Below, piece after piece: positions 15,880 through 26,500 of a DNA stretch of 64,000 bases. The position numbers were made by a program, and so were the translations under genes. Origin of the DNA: JBEEJZ01 sp041168905 (GTDB lineage Bacteria; Pseudomonadota; Gammaproteobacteria; Burkholderiales; Burkholderiaceae_C); the NCBI GenBank assembly GCA_041168905.1, contig JBEEJZ010000079.1, positions 1 to 64,000 on the forward strand. Reading direction: 5' to 3'. The notes under the pieces are model-generated. The model saw only the letters and a program-made list of their open reading frames with translations, ran no database searches and was not told the origin of the DNA. Numbering within the stretch: position 1 is the stretch's first letter; each line of letters begins with the position of its first letter.

Positions 15880-16092
15880 ATGAGCGACCAGCCAGACGAG
15901 ATCCTCACGATTGACGAGGTTGCTGCTTACCTGAAGGCAGGCAAACGCACCGTCTATCGTCTGGCCGCCAGCGGCAAACTCCCCGCATTCAAGCTAGGTG
16001 GTACGTGGCGCTTCAGACGCAGCGATCTGGATCAGTGGATCGCCAGTCGCGTCGGCAAGGCGATGATGGTCGATGACGAGGGGACGGAATGA
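15880..16092 (+). CDS. Excisionase/MerR-like HTH DNA-binding protein
   Basis: A 70-residue winged-helix protein of the helix-turn-helix_17 (excisionase) type. ILTIDEVAAYLKAGKRTVYRL is followed by GKLPAFKLGGTWRFRRSDLDQWI, the classic wing. The ATG at 15880 is preferred to 15868 because GGAAAG lies just upstream and the conserved domain starts soon after. The stop overlaps the helicase ATG (ATGA). It probably binds the divergent promoter region and regulates the island; a role as an accessory targeting subunit is also possible. Confidence 0.8.
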   Translation: MSDQPDEILTIDEVAAYLKAGKRTVYRLAASGKLPAFKLGGTWRFRRSDLDQWIASRVGKAMMVDDEGTE

Positions 16093-19007
16093 GCCCCAGC
16101 GCGACCGCACTCCAATCCAAGGCCAATCCTCAGCAGCTTGAAGCCATTCTGGCCACCGATGGCCCGGTGCTCATCATTGCCGGGCCAGGATCGGGCAAGA
16201 CCTTCACCCTGGTCGAGCGCATCGTCTACCTCATCACCCACAAGGGGGTCGCCCCCGAATCACTGCTGGTCGTCACCTTCACCGACAAGGCCTCGCGCGA
16301 GCTGACCACCCGCATCTCCAACCGGCTGGCCGAGCTGGGCATCCAGTTCAACCTGAACGAGATGTACCTCGGCACCTTCCACTCCATCTGCCTGCGGCTG
16401 CTGGAGGACTACCGCGAGTTCACCCGTCTCAAACGGAGCTTCACGCTGTTCGACCAGTTCGACCAGCAGTACTTCCTCTATCAGCGCATCAAGGACTTCC
16501 GCGAGCTGCCAGGCGCCGAGCTGGTCATGGGCGATGACCAGACGGGCCGCTGGGCGCAGTCGGAGAATCTGCTGAAGTGGCTCAATAAGGTCGGCGAGGA
16601 GGCGCTTGACACCACCTCACTGGCGGTTGCCCCTGAGCCGGAAATCCGCGCCCTGGCCAATTGCTTCTCCAGGTACCAAGAGCTTTTGCACGAGCACAAC
16701 TCGCTGGACTTTTCAGGCATCCAGTACGAAGCCCTGCAACTGCTGGAAAAGCAGCCCGAGGTGTTGGCCCAACTGCGCGACAAACTCACCCACCTGATGG
16801 TGGACGAGTACCAGGACACCAACACCATTCAGGAACGCATCCTTCTTCTGCTGGCGGGCGAGCGCCGCAATCTTTGCGTGGTGGGCGACGACGACCAGGG
16901 CTTGTATCGCTTTCGCGGGGCCACCATCCGCAACATTCTGGAGTTCCCGGCACTGTTTGACGACGGCCAGTGCAAACAGGTCAAGCTGACCGTCAACTAC
17001 CGCTCGCACCCGGACATCATCCGCTTCTACAACGAGTGGATGAAGGAGCAAGTATGGGACGACGGCACGCGCGTGTTTCGCTTCGCAAAACAGATTGTTC
17101 CGCGCGAGGGCGACTTCCCCGACCTGCCTACAGCGGTGCGATTGGCCGCCAACGACGACAAGGACGACACCTCCAACTGGCACGCTGAGGTGCTGGCCTT
17201 CCTCAATGGCCTGAAGTCCTCCGGTCAACTTGCGGACTGGAATCAGATCGCATTCCTGTTCCGTTCGGTCAAGAACGATAAGGTCGTGGCACTAGCGCGG
17301 TTTCTCGAAACGCAGGGAGTGCCCGTATTCTCGCCTCGCTCGAATATGTTCTTCGAGCGCGAAGAGATCCGCTTGATGATCGGCGCGCTGATTTTCCTGT
17401 TCCCTCAGTTTCCTAAAGTGCGAGCATGGGCCGAAGGCGTCACGCTGCCCATCTGGAACTACTACGACCACCTGTGTTTCAAGCCCTTCATCGACGAGCT
17501 GCGCAAGCCGGAAAACAAGCCGCTGCTGGACTGGGCGCGTCCGCTGGCCAAGCGCCACGCCGTGCTGACGCAGAACACCGACTACGCCTTCTCCGGCCTG
17601 TTCTATCAGTTGCTGCAGTTCCCGCTGTTCTCGCGCTTCCTCACTGAGGAAGCAGTGCAAGGCGTAGACAAAGGGCGCGCCGCTCGCAACCTTGGCACCC
17701 TCTCCAAGCTGCTCACCAAATTCGAGTATCTGCACTTTGTCAGCGTGCTCAATCCCGAATGGCTGGAAAAGAACCTGCGCGACCTGTTCAACCAGTTCTT
17801 GCGCTTTCTGCAGGACGGCGGCATCGGCGAGTACGAGGATGAGGCCGAATATGCACCCAAGGGCTGTGTTTCATTCCTAACCATCCACCAGTCAAAGGGG
17901 CTAGAGTTTCCGGTGGTGGTGTGCGGTTCGCTGGAAGCGGTGCCACGCAAGCAGTACGGGGCGCTTGATGTGCTACTAGAAGACGGCGGCTATCTTTCCA
18001 AAGAACGCTTTGAGCCACTTGACCATATCAAGAACTTCGACTTCTGGCGACTGTTTTACACCGCTTTCTCTCGTGCTCAGAATCTGCTGGTGCTGGCGGC
18101 GCAAGAAAAACAGGGGCGCGGCAAGTCGCCGTCTAAATACTTTGAGCGACTGTTTTACGAGCTTCCCCGTTGGCGCGATGTTGATCTGTCGACGCTGACC
18201 CTCGAGGCCGTCAAGCAGATCAACCTCAAGCGCGAGTATTCGTTCACATCGCACATCACTGTGTTCGAGAACTGCGCTGAGCAGTACCGATTCTTCAAGG
18301 AGCTCGAATTCAATCCGATCCGTGCGGGCGCTCAGTTGTTCGGTACCTTAGTACATCAAACCATTGAAGACATTCACAAAGCCGTCTTGCGAGGCGAGGA
18401 ATCAACTGTCACGCTCGATCAGATTCAGTCGTGGCTGAACATCAACTACCAGTACCTTTCCAAACGAGAGCGGCAATACCTCGCACCCCAAACGCTCAAG
18501 GCGGTAGAGAAACACGTCTTGGGCTACTACGAACGGGAAAAGGATGACTGGGATCGTATCAAGGAGGCCGAGGTTGAAATCTCGCTTATCAAGGACCAGT
18601 ACATCCTCAAAGGCAGTGTTGACCTAATAAGAGGGGAGCATGACACGGTAGAGATAATCGATTTTAAATCTGAGAAGAAGCCCGACATGGAGAAAGATCG
18701 GGAGCGTCTGCGCCAATACCAAAACCAGCTGGAGGTGTATGCCCATCTAGTTGAAAAGCGCACTGGTCAAAAAGTCAGCCGAATGCACCTGTACTACACC
18801 GGTGAAGACGGCGGCAACCCATACGTCTCCTTCAGCAAAGACGATCGTGCTATCAATAAAACCATCGCTCGTTTCGACGAAATAGTTGCGCGTATTGAGC
18901 GGCAGGACTACCAAATCGCGGCGCGCCCAATCAAGCAATGCCAAAACTGTGACATGCGCGCCTACTGTGACAATAAGAATTGGAAATTTAGGAAAAACGA
19001 CCGATGA
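16089..19007 (+). CDS. UvrD/PcrA-type helicase fused to a Cas4/AddB-like Fe-S nuclease
   Basis: A 972-residue SF1A helicase. Walker A is AGPGSGKTFTL (about residue 33), Walker B is MVDEYQDTN, and later motifs include GDDDQGLYRFRG, NYRSHPDI and TIHQSKGLEF. After residue ~720 comes a RecB-family nuclease: first Cys in ENCAEQYRF, SVDLI and IIDFKSEKK (D...D-x-K), then C-x2-C-x5-C in QCQNCDMRAYC near the end. These four cysteines are the Fe-S cage of AddB/Cas4 nucleases. The protein should unwind and cut DNA. It overlaps both neighbours by ATGA, so it is co-translated with Mod. Confidence 0.92.
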   Translation: MSPSATALQSKANPQQLEAILATDGPVLIIAGPGSGKTFTLVERIVYLITHKGVAPESLLVVTFTDKASRELTTRISNRLAELGIQFNLNEMYLGTFHSICLRLLEDYREFTRLKRSFTLFDQFDQQYFLYQRIKDFRELPGAELVMGDDQTGRWAQSENLLKWLNKVGEEALDTTSLAVAPEPEIRALANCFSRYQELLHEHNSLDFSGIQYEALQLLEKQPEVLAQLRDKLTHLMVDEYQDTNTIQERILLLLAGERRNLCVVGDDDQGLYRFRGATIRNILEFPALFDDGQCKQVKLTVNYRSHPDIIRFYNEWMKEQVWDDGTRVFRFAKQIVPREGDFPDLPTAVRLAANDDKDDTSNWHAEVLAFLNGLKSSGQLADWNQIAFLFRSVKNDKVVALARFLETQGVPVFSPRSNMFFEREEIRLMIGALIFLFPQFPKVRAWAEGVTLPIWNYYDHLCFKPFIDELRKPENKPLLDWARPLAKRHAVLTQNTDYAFSGLFYQLLQFPLFSRFLTEEAVQGVDKGRAARNLGTLSKLLTKFEYLHFVSVLNPEWLEKNLRDLFNQFLRFLQDGGIGEYEDEAEYAPKGCVSFLTIHQSKGLEFPVVVCGSLEAVPRKQYGALDVLLEDGGYLSKERFEPLDHIKNFDFWRLFYTAFSRAQNLLVLAAQEKQGRGKSPSKYFERLFYELPRWRDVDLSTLTLEAVKQINLKREYSFTSHITVFENCAEQYRFFKELEFNPIRAGAQLFGTLVHQTIEDIHKAVLRGEESTVTLDQIQSWLNINYQYLSKRERQYLAPQTLKAVEKHVLGYYEREKDDWDRIKEAEVEISLIKDQYILKGSVDLIRGEHDTVEIIDFKSEKKPDMEKDRERLRQYQNQLEVYAHLVEKRTGQKVSRMHLYYTGEDGGNPYVSFSKDDRAINKTIARFDEIVARIERQDYQIAARPIKQCQNCDMRAYCDNKNWKFRKNDR

Positions 19008-20860
19008 ACAAAAACACCCCTGTACAAGAAGACTTGTTACTGGCCACTTCCGATGGCACCACCACCAATGTTGAGAAATACGAATTTGAGCCAATCAAAG
19101 GTTACCCGATGCTCAACTGGCGCGGCAAGCGCCCGTTCACCTCGACGCAGTATTACCCGGCGCAACTGAAGGAAGTTCACGGCGAAGAAGTGGACGGCTG
19201 GCGCAACAAGATTTTCTGGGGCGACAACCTTCAGGTGATGAGCCACCTGCTGAAGGAGTTCCGGGGCAAGGTTGATCTGATTTACATCGATCCGCCGTTT
19301 GATTCCGGCGCTGACTACAAAAAGAAGGTGCAACTTGGAGGGAAGTCTACGACTACGGATCAGCCAGTTTTCGAAGAGAAGCAATACACGGACTTGTGGT
19401 CGAACGACGAATATCTGCAGTTCATGTTCGAGCGACTAGTTCTGATGCGTGAGCTGCTCTCCAAGACCGGGAGCATCTACGTCCACTGTGACTCCCACAA
19501 ATCGCATCATCTCCGCTGCATCATGGAAGAGGTGTTCGGTCAAGAGCACTTCTTAAACGATGTCATTTGGTGCTATTCAGATGCCGCAAACAGCAAAAAA
19601 TACTGGAACACAAAGCACGACACGATTCTGTTCTTCAAGAAGTCAGAAGAGTGGACATTCAACTATGAAGCTGTGCTTCGGCCACACACTGAGGAAAACA
19701 TAAAAAAGTACCGATACGAGGATGAAAATGGGCGCTATAGGCTATTTGGAAAAAATGTAGCAGGAAGCCCTATCCAATGGCATCGAGATGTAAGTCCTGA
19801 ATGGGAAAAAACCAATCCTGAACTTGTCTTCAGGCATTACCTCAAGGATGGCAGCCTCCCATTGGACTGGTGGAATATTAATCCGGTGAACCAAGCCGCA
19901 AAAGAGCGGACTGGTTATCCAACGCAAAAGCCAGAAGAACTCTTGGAGCGAATTCTCCTTGCCAGTTCCAGTCCTGGGGACATCGTCTTTGATTGCTTCA
20001 TGGGGTCAGGAACCGCTCAAGCAGCGGCAATGAAGCTCGGGCGCCGCTTCATTGGTGCGGACATTAATTTGGGTGCGATCCAGACGACCACCAAGCGCCT
20101 TCTGAATGTTGCTGACGAATTGCGCCAGCGACCTCTCGATAGCGAAGCGAAATACTTCACTGGGTTCGAACTTCACAATGTCAACCACTACGACATTTTC
20201 CGCAACCCGGTGCAGGCCAAGGAGTTGCTGCTCGAGGCGCTGGAAGTACAGATGCTCGAGTTCAGTACAGTGTTCGACGGCGAGAAGGACGGGCGTATGG
20301 TCAAGATCATGCCAGTCAACCGCATCGCCACCCGTGCCGATCTGAACGAGCTGATCGCGGGCTTTGACTACAAGGCTTGGGAGCGCAAGCAGAGCGAGTC
20401 TCCGAACCGCCCGGTCGAGAAGATCACACTCGTCTGCATGGGCCATGAGCCAGACTTGGCCGCCCAACTGGAGTTGGCCGCCAAGCCCTTCAAGGTCGAC
20501 GTCGAGGTGGTGGACATCCTGCGCGACAAGGCTGACTTGGAGTTCAAACGCGACTCGCAGGCAAAGGTCTCCATCAAGAACAGCGAGCTGGTCATCGAGA
20601 AGTTCTACCCGATGAATCTGTTGCAAAAGCTCTCGTTGCAGAAGGAGTCGGTTGAGGACTGGAAGGAATTGGTCGAGTCGGTGCTGATCGACTGGAACTA
20701 CGACGGCGCGGTGCTGCAACCGGCGGTGGTGGACATCCCTGGCAAGAACGAGATGGTCAAGGGGGCGTACAAGATTCCGGGCGATGCGGGCACGATCCGC
20801 GTGAAGATCACTGACCTGCTGTCCGAGTCGTGGGAAGGAAGCGTGAGCCATGGCGACTAA
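19004..20860 (+). CDS. mod: Type III restriction-modification methyltransferase (Mod)
   Basis: A 618-residue adenine methyltransferase of the beta class. The catalytic motif IV DLIYIDPPFDSG (about residue 93) precedes the SAM-binding motif I FDCFMGSGTAQAA (about 329), the order seen in type III Mod proteins. The variable segment between them should be the target-recognition domain. The start overlaps the helicase stop, and the 3' end overlaps Res by 11 bases. Mod should methylate one strand of the recognition site and supply specificity to Res. Confidence 0.9.
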   Translation: MNKNTPVQEDLLLATSDGTTTNVEKYEFEPIKGYPMLNWRGKRPFTSTQYYPAQLKEVHGEEVDGWRNKIFWGDNLQVMSHLLKEFRGKVDLIYIDPPFDSGADYKKKVQLGGKSTTTDQPVFEEKQYTDLWSNDEYLQFMFERLVLMRELLSKTGSIYVHCDSHKSHHLRCIMEEVFGQEHFLNDVIWCYSDAANSKKYWNTKHDTILFFKKSEEWTFNYEAVLRPHTEENIKKYRYEDENGRYRLFGKNVAGSPIQWHRDVSPEWEKTNPELVFRHYLKDGSLPLDWWNINPVNQAAKERTGYPTQKPEELLERILLASSSPGDIVFDCFMGSGTAQAAAMKLGRRFIGADINLGAIQTTTKRLLNVADELRQRPLDSEAKYFTGFELHNVNHYDIFRNPVQAKELLLEALEVQMLEFSTVFDGEKDGRMVKIMPVNRIATRADLNELIAGFDYKAWERKQSESPNRPVEKITLVCMGHEPDLAAQLELAAKPFKVDVEVVDILRDKADLEFKRDSQAKVSIKNSELVIEKFYPMNLLQKLSLQKESVEDWKELVESVLIDWNYDGAVLQPAVVDIPGKNEMVKGAYKIPGDAGTIRVKITDLLSESWEGSVSHGD

Positions 20861-23534
20861 GCGCACGCCCAAGGCGGTCAGCGCGTCGCTCGACTTCGCC
20901 TTCTTCCAGTTCCTCTGGCAGTTCTACCAAGCCAACCGGGGCACGATCCGCACGCACTACAAGGAGCTGACGCGCAAGTTCCTCGACTTCAACAACCCGG
21001 AGAAGAACCCAAAGGCCTTCCTGCGCCAACCTCAATTCGAGGCGCTGGAAACCTACGTCTTCCTCAAGGAGTTCCTTGGCAACGCGAAGGTCGAGGAAAT
21101 TTTCCAGCACTGGTTCGAGAAGCAAGGCCGTTTCGCTGATCGTGCCGAAGGTGGCGTGGTGTCGGGCAACGCGGGGCAAGTCGGCCTGTTCGACAAGATC
21201 ACGCAGGATCAGTACAAGGCCGTGTTTGCGGCAATGCGCAAGAACTCGCGTGCCTACCCGAACTACATCTTCGCGTTGACGATGGGCACGGGCAAAACCA
21301 TCCTGATGGCGACCTGCATCTTCTATGAGTTCCTGCTCGGCAACAAATTCGAGAGGGACGCGCGCTACTGCCACAACGCGCTGGTGTTCGCACCTGACAA
21401 GACGGTGTTGCAGTCACTGAAGGAAATCGAGTCCTTCGACATGACCCGTGTCGTGCCGCCGGAGTACGTCAACTTCCTGACCACGCACCTGCGCTTCCAC
21501 TACCTCGAAGAAGCAGGCACATCGCTAGATACGCTGGATCGCTCGCGCTTCAACATCATCGTCTCCAACACACAGAAGATCATCCTCAAGCGCCAGCACA
21601 AGGAAAAGACCTCTGTCGACAAGCTGTTCGGCGCGACCGGCGAAACCCTCGCCGCCAACGGCGTCTACGCCGATGCCGCCGACCTCTACAACTTCGACCA
21701 ACCCGAGGAAGAAGGCGAGCTGACCACCAATCAGCGCTTCGAAAAGCTGCGCCGCCTGGAGCAGTTGGGCATCTTTGTGGACGAGGCCCACCATGCATTC
21801 GGCAAGGCGCTGGCCAAGGACATGGGCGTGGGAGCGAAGGAGACCGACACCAGTCTGCGCACCACCATCGATATCCTGGCCGCCAGCCTGAACGCTGCTG
21901 GCACACGGGTAGTGGCCTGCTACAACTACACCGGTACGCCCTACGTGGGGCGCGAGGTGCTGCCTGAAGTGGTCTACGCCTACGGCCTGAAGGAAGCCAT
22001 AGACAAAGGCTTCCTCAAGAAGGTGACGTTGCACGGCTACGCCAACACCCGAACCGACGAGTTTGTCGACATCGCCATCGAGAACTTCTTGAAAGAGTCT
22101 GGCGAGCTGCGCCCGGAAGGCTTGCTCCCGAAGCTGGCGTTCTTCGCGGCCACCATCGACGAGCTTACGGGCGAACTGCGACCTGCGGTAGAACGTGCGT
22201 TGCTCAAGCACGGCATCCCGACCTCGCGCATCTTGGTCAACGTGGGCGACGACAAGCTCACCACCAACGACGACATCCGAGAGTTCAACCGCCTGGACAC
22301 CGAAGGATCGGAAAAGCAGTTCATTCTGTTGGTCAACAAAGGCCGAGAAGGCTGGAACTGCCGCTCGCTGTTCGGTGTAGGCCTGTTCCGCGAGCCCAAG
22401 TCCAAGGTGTTCGTGCTGCAGGCCACGATGCGTTGCCTACGCGCCATCGGGCAGGCCCAGCACACCGGTCATGTATTCCTCTCGGACGACAACCTCAACA
22501 CGCTGAACGACGAGCTGCAGCAGAACTTCCGCATCAGCGCGGACGAACTGCAGAAGACTGGCAAGGACAAGGAGCGCGTTGAGATCCGGGTGGTCGAGCC
22601 CCCGGTCAAGATCAAGCTGGTGCGCGTGCGCAAGCAGTACCAGATGCGCGAGAAGGCACTGGTTCCTGGCCAGACGCTGGGAATCGACCGCGCCGACAAG
22701 GAAGTCTGGAACACGCTGGTCGAAAAGTACCGGTTGATCGAAACGCAGCAAGACGGGCTGACCGCTGTCGACGCAGCGCGCGCATCCGGTAGTCGTACCT
22801 TCGATTTGACCTCGCGTCGGGAAAAGAGAGCCTTCTCACGGCTGTCACTGGTCGCGGAGGTATCCCGCTATCTCAACCGAAACCCGCTGGAGATCGAGGA
22901 GCTGCTCGACGCGACGAAGGAAGGCACCGACGAACTGGTGGCCGTCACCAACGAGTTCAACGAATTGCTCTACGACGAGATCATCCCGCGCCTGTTCCGC
23001 CAGCTCTACGACCTCGACGAGTCGCAGCAAACCGAGGAGCACGAGGTCGATCTGATCAAGTTGCCCCCGAACGGCTACTACGAGGTGTCGGCGGCGAAGG
23101 ACAAGATCGTCAGGATGAGCGACACGCAGATCAACGACGAGCAGCGGGCCAAGAGCTTCCACCTCGACACCTACTGCTTTGACTCCGGCTCGGAGAACTG
23201 GTTGTTCTGGGATCTGCTGCGTGAGCAGCGGGTAAAGAAGATCTACTTCACCGGGATGCTGACCCATGGCCAGTCCGACTTCTTCATCCAGTACATCGAC
23301 CCAGACTCGCGCACCGTGCGCAGCTACTACCCTGACTTCATCTTTCAGCGCGAAGAGCCGGATGGCAGCTTGAAGTACGTGATCGTCGAAGTGAAGGCTG
23401 ACAACCAGATCGAGGATGCCGTGGTGCAGGCCAAGAAGGACTTCGCCCAGCAGATCGCGGTGGCCAGTGGGATGGAGTACCGCATTCTCAAATCGTCCGA
23501 CGCCGATAAAAGGCACTTCAGGGTGTTGCTCTAA
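20850..23534 (+). CDS. res: Type III restriction endonuclease subunit (Res)
   Basis: An 894-residue SF2 helicase-nuclease. Walker A is TMGTGKTILMA (about 143), the DEAH box is FVDEAHHAFG (about 310), then GTPYVGR and a motif VI region QATMRCLRAIGQAQ. The C-terminus carries a nuclease core: YYPDFIF (about 826) and VIVEVKAD (about 845), a PD-(D/E)XK signature. The partner Mod overlaps at the 5' end. The enzyme should translocate or diffuse on DNA and cut at unmethylated sites. Full length and apparently intact. Confidence 0.9.
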   Translation: MATKRTPKAVSASLDFAFFQFLWQFYQANRGTIRTHYKELTRKFLDFNNPEKNPKAFLRQPQFEALETYVFLKEFLGNAKVEEIFQHWFEKQGRFADRAEGGVVSGNAGQVGLFDKITQDQYKAVFAAMRKNSRAYPNYIFALTMGTGKTILMATCIFYEFLLGNKFERDARYCHNALVFAPDKTVLQSLKEIESFDMTRVVPPEYVNFLTTHLRFHYLEEAGTSLDTLDRSRFNIIVSNTQKIILKRQHKEKTSVDKLFGATGETLAANGVYADAADLYNFDQPEEEGELTTNQRFEKLRRLEQLGIFVDEAHHAFGKALAKDMGVGAKETDTSLRTTIDILAASLNAAGTRVVACYNYTGTPYVGREVLPEVVYAYGLKEAIDKGFLKKVTLHGYANTRTDEFVDIAIENFLKESGELRPEGLLPKLAFFAATIDELTGELRPAVERALLKHGIPTSRILVNVGDDKLTTNDDIREFNRLDTEGSEKQFILLVNKGREGWNCRSLFGVGLFREPKSKVFVLQATMRCLRAIGQAQHTGHVFLSDDNLNTLNDELQQNFRISADELQKTGKDKERVEIRVVEPPVKIKLVRVRKQYQMREKALVPGQTLGIDRADKEVWNTLVEKYRLIETQQDGLTAVDAARASGSRTFDLTSRREKRAFSRLSLVAEVSRYLNRNPLEIEELLDATKEGTDELVAVTNEFNELLYDEIIPRLFRQLYDLDESQQTEEHEVDLIKLPPNGYYEVSAAKDKIVRMSDTQINDEQRAKSFHLDTYCFDSGSENWLFWDLLREQRVKKIYFTGMLTHGQSDFFIQYIDPDSRTVRSYYPDFIFQREEPDGSLKYVIVEVKADNQIEDAVVQAKKDFAQQIAVASGMEYRILKSSDADKRHFRVLL

Positions 23535-23561
23535 AGAGCGGGCCACATACAGGGAACAAAA

Positions 23562-26500
23562 ATGGCGACCTCATTGCCCAAAAAGAAACTGTCGAAGTCC
23601 AAGCTTTCGCTGTACCTGCGTACGCAGTGCGATAAGGAGCTGTACTTATCGTTGTTTAACGTGAATGCTCAGGATATGGCGGCGGCAGGGTTGCCCGCAC
23701 CGCTGAAATCCAGACCAAACGTGCAGCTCGTAACCGGCGCAGGCAACGCCTTCGAGAATGCTCAATTTCAAATGCTTGTGGCGCGACTGAGCGGGCACGT
23801 GCGCTACGCACCCAGCTTCAACGATATTGATCTTTTGGTAGAGCTGCCGACTGTCGTTACGCCTACACTGTGTATTCAGCCCGCAATTGAGCCGGAAGCC
23901 TTCCGAGTAGATCTCCTGAACAACTTGGGAGTCTCTCCGGCGGAACAGGGTTACATCCCTGTACTGGCTGGGATGCGCCCCGATGTCATTCTGGTTGACG
24001 AACCCCTAATAGATGACTGGGAGGTTCTGTCAAATGGCGGCCGAAAACGCATTGACCCTGGAGAAACCAGGCAGTCGCTCTCAGTCATCGACTTGAAAAA
24101 TGTCACGGAAGGCAACGCCAGCTACGCAGCAGAGGTATGCCTTTATGCCGTAGTTCTCGCGAATTGGCTTTCCCATCATGGTTTATCAGCGAAGTACTAC
24201 ATTTCCGAAAGAACATATCTCTGGACGACACCATTCCTTGCTGAATTTGAAGGACTTTTCAAAGCAGCGCCGACCACACCAAAACCAGCTCTCATCGCAG
24301 CTCTTCGAAAAGATCTCGAACGCGAAGCAGTCGACTTCCTTCAGTTTGTTCCAAGTGTCAAGAAGTTCTTTGCCCAGGATGTCCCGCGTGTTGTGAAGCG
24401 CGGAGATGCACTTGGCTGGCAAACCGTTGATATCCACGTTGGCAGTCGCTGCAACGCTTGTGACTGGCTGGGAAATCGGGACTGGTTGTCCCCAATAGAC
24501 CAGGCGTTCTATGACGCAAACCCTAATCACTATTGCGTTCCTTCAACAAAGGCTAGCGGGCACCTCAGTCAAATCGCAAATTTGTCGCGCGGCGCTCGTA
24601 AAGTTCTTGAGGCAAATGGAACAAACAATGTTGCCTCGTTACAAGCATTACCCTCGACCGATCCGACTCTGTCTCGGCACTCGTTTCTAAAAAAGCATAG
24701 GAATGGACTTGCTGGAAAGGCGGGAGCGCTCCTTACCAACATGAACAGCTCAGGATTGGCATCTAAGGTCACTTCGCTTGCCAAGGGTGTGGAACTCCGA
24801 GCGTGTGCTGCTGTAACCTTTGATTCCTCTGCGGGGAGACTAACCGGCATTGGTTTCCGCGCTGACGTGTTACCACCTTACGGGCATACGGCGTCATTAA
24901 AACATCTTAAGTATGTCGCCTACATGGTTGAGCGAAACACCGATGATGCAGAGTGGATCGTTCTGAAACAGTTCATTGATGATTTGGTGGATAGCGCAGT
25001 TCAAGCAGCAAAACATTTAGACCCAACGAGCGCAAAGCCAAAACTGCCTTACGCGCAGATCTATTTTTGGGAGCACCGACAGTACGAAGAGCTCTGCAAA
25101 GCTTTTGGTCGCCACTTACCACGAATCCTTTCGCTACCTGACAGTAAGCAGCGGGCGCTTGCCTGGTTATTCCCATCGGATGACCTTCTCGAGAGAGACG
25201 ACGGCGCTATTTCACCGGCTATCGTCTTTGTGCAGGACATTGTTGAACGGGCAATGAATCTTCCTGTGGCCCATGTCTACACATTGCTGGCAACGATTGC
25301 TGTATATCACCATCCGAAATTGCCACCAATTTCAGGCGTGGATACTTTCTACTCGGAGCCCTTATCGAACGGGATTCCGCGCGAACGAACATTTGAAATA
25401 TGGGCAAATACCTCCGGTGTAGTTCAATGGGGAAAATCTCACTCCCTACCACTATCAAAGGCTGTTGATCGTTACTGCGGACACCTGAAAGTACTCGCCT
25501 ATAGTCTCAATTCGATTGTTGCAAAGTTGGATCAGGATTTCAGATCTGCACTTAAAGGAAAGTCCAGGCGGCTCGATTTGTCGGGGATCGGAACCAAGAA
25601 AGGACTTGCTTTCGATTCTCAGTTGTGGGCGCAATGGAGCCTGTTGGAACACGCCACCGCATCTACCGAAGCGGGCGCTGCGTTGGGGGCGTCACATGAA
25701 GAACTTGAGGCAAGATACGAAGCCATTGTTCTGACGAAGATGCTGGCAAATCTAGGGGGTAACCGCTATCGCTTTAAGGTCAGTGGTGACTCTCTCGAAG
25801 CCAAATTCGATGCACCTGACCGCTTCCTCACAATCGGTGTTGTTAGTCGCCCAGGGTTCCCTCTTGAGAACGGATACTCTCTAAATCTCTTATCGATTGA
25901 TCCGCTGCTGCAGCCACAAGAGCTGCGCTCTGCAATGCATAAGATAATCAAGGCATCGCTTTTGGCATTTGATCGCGCTGCGGGCGAGGCTGAGGTGGAA
26001 ATCGCTCCGGCATATAACGGGGTTACATCAGCATTTAACGCAGCAATCAATCCGAGCATCATCAATATCGCCACTGAACAACTCTATCTTGTCAAAGGCG
26101 CCCCCTGGGACGGAACAGAGGAAATAAAGGAAGTTCTCGACGCAATCGGTGATCCGAACCACGCCAAGCCAGATCCAAATGCGATTCGTGCGCTGGGCAA
26201 ACTAGGCAAGACGATCAAGTCTGGCTCCGATGCGCCAACCACGGCCTCTCGCGTTTTATGGGATGCACCTGCTCTCTCTAAAGCTGCATACCGTTCGGGC
26301 GTAGCGGCAAAGGCTCTTGCAGCGGACGCATGCAAAGTTGCGCTGAAGCCTTTGAATGCGAGCCAAGTAAACGCAGTTGAAGGCGCTGCAAAATCGTGCC
26401 TTAGTCTCATATGGGGCCCGCCAGGTACCGGCAAGACGGATACCCTCGCAGCTCTACTTCATGCTGTTGTTCGCGAGGCAATTTCTCTCGGCAAGGGGGC

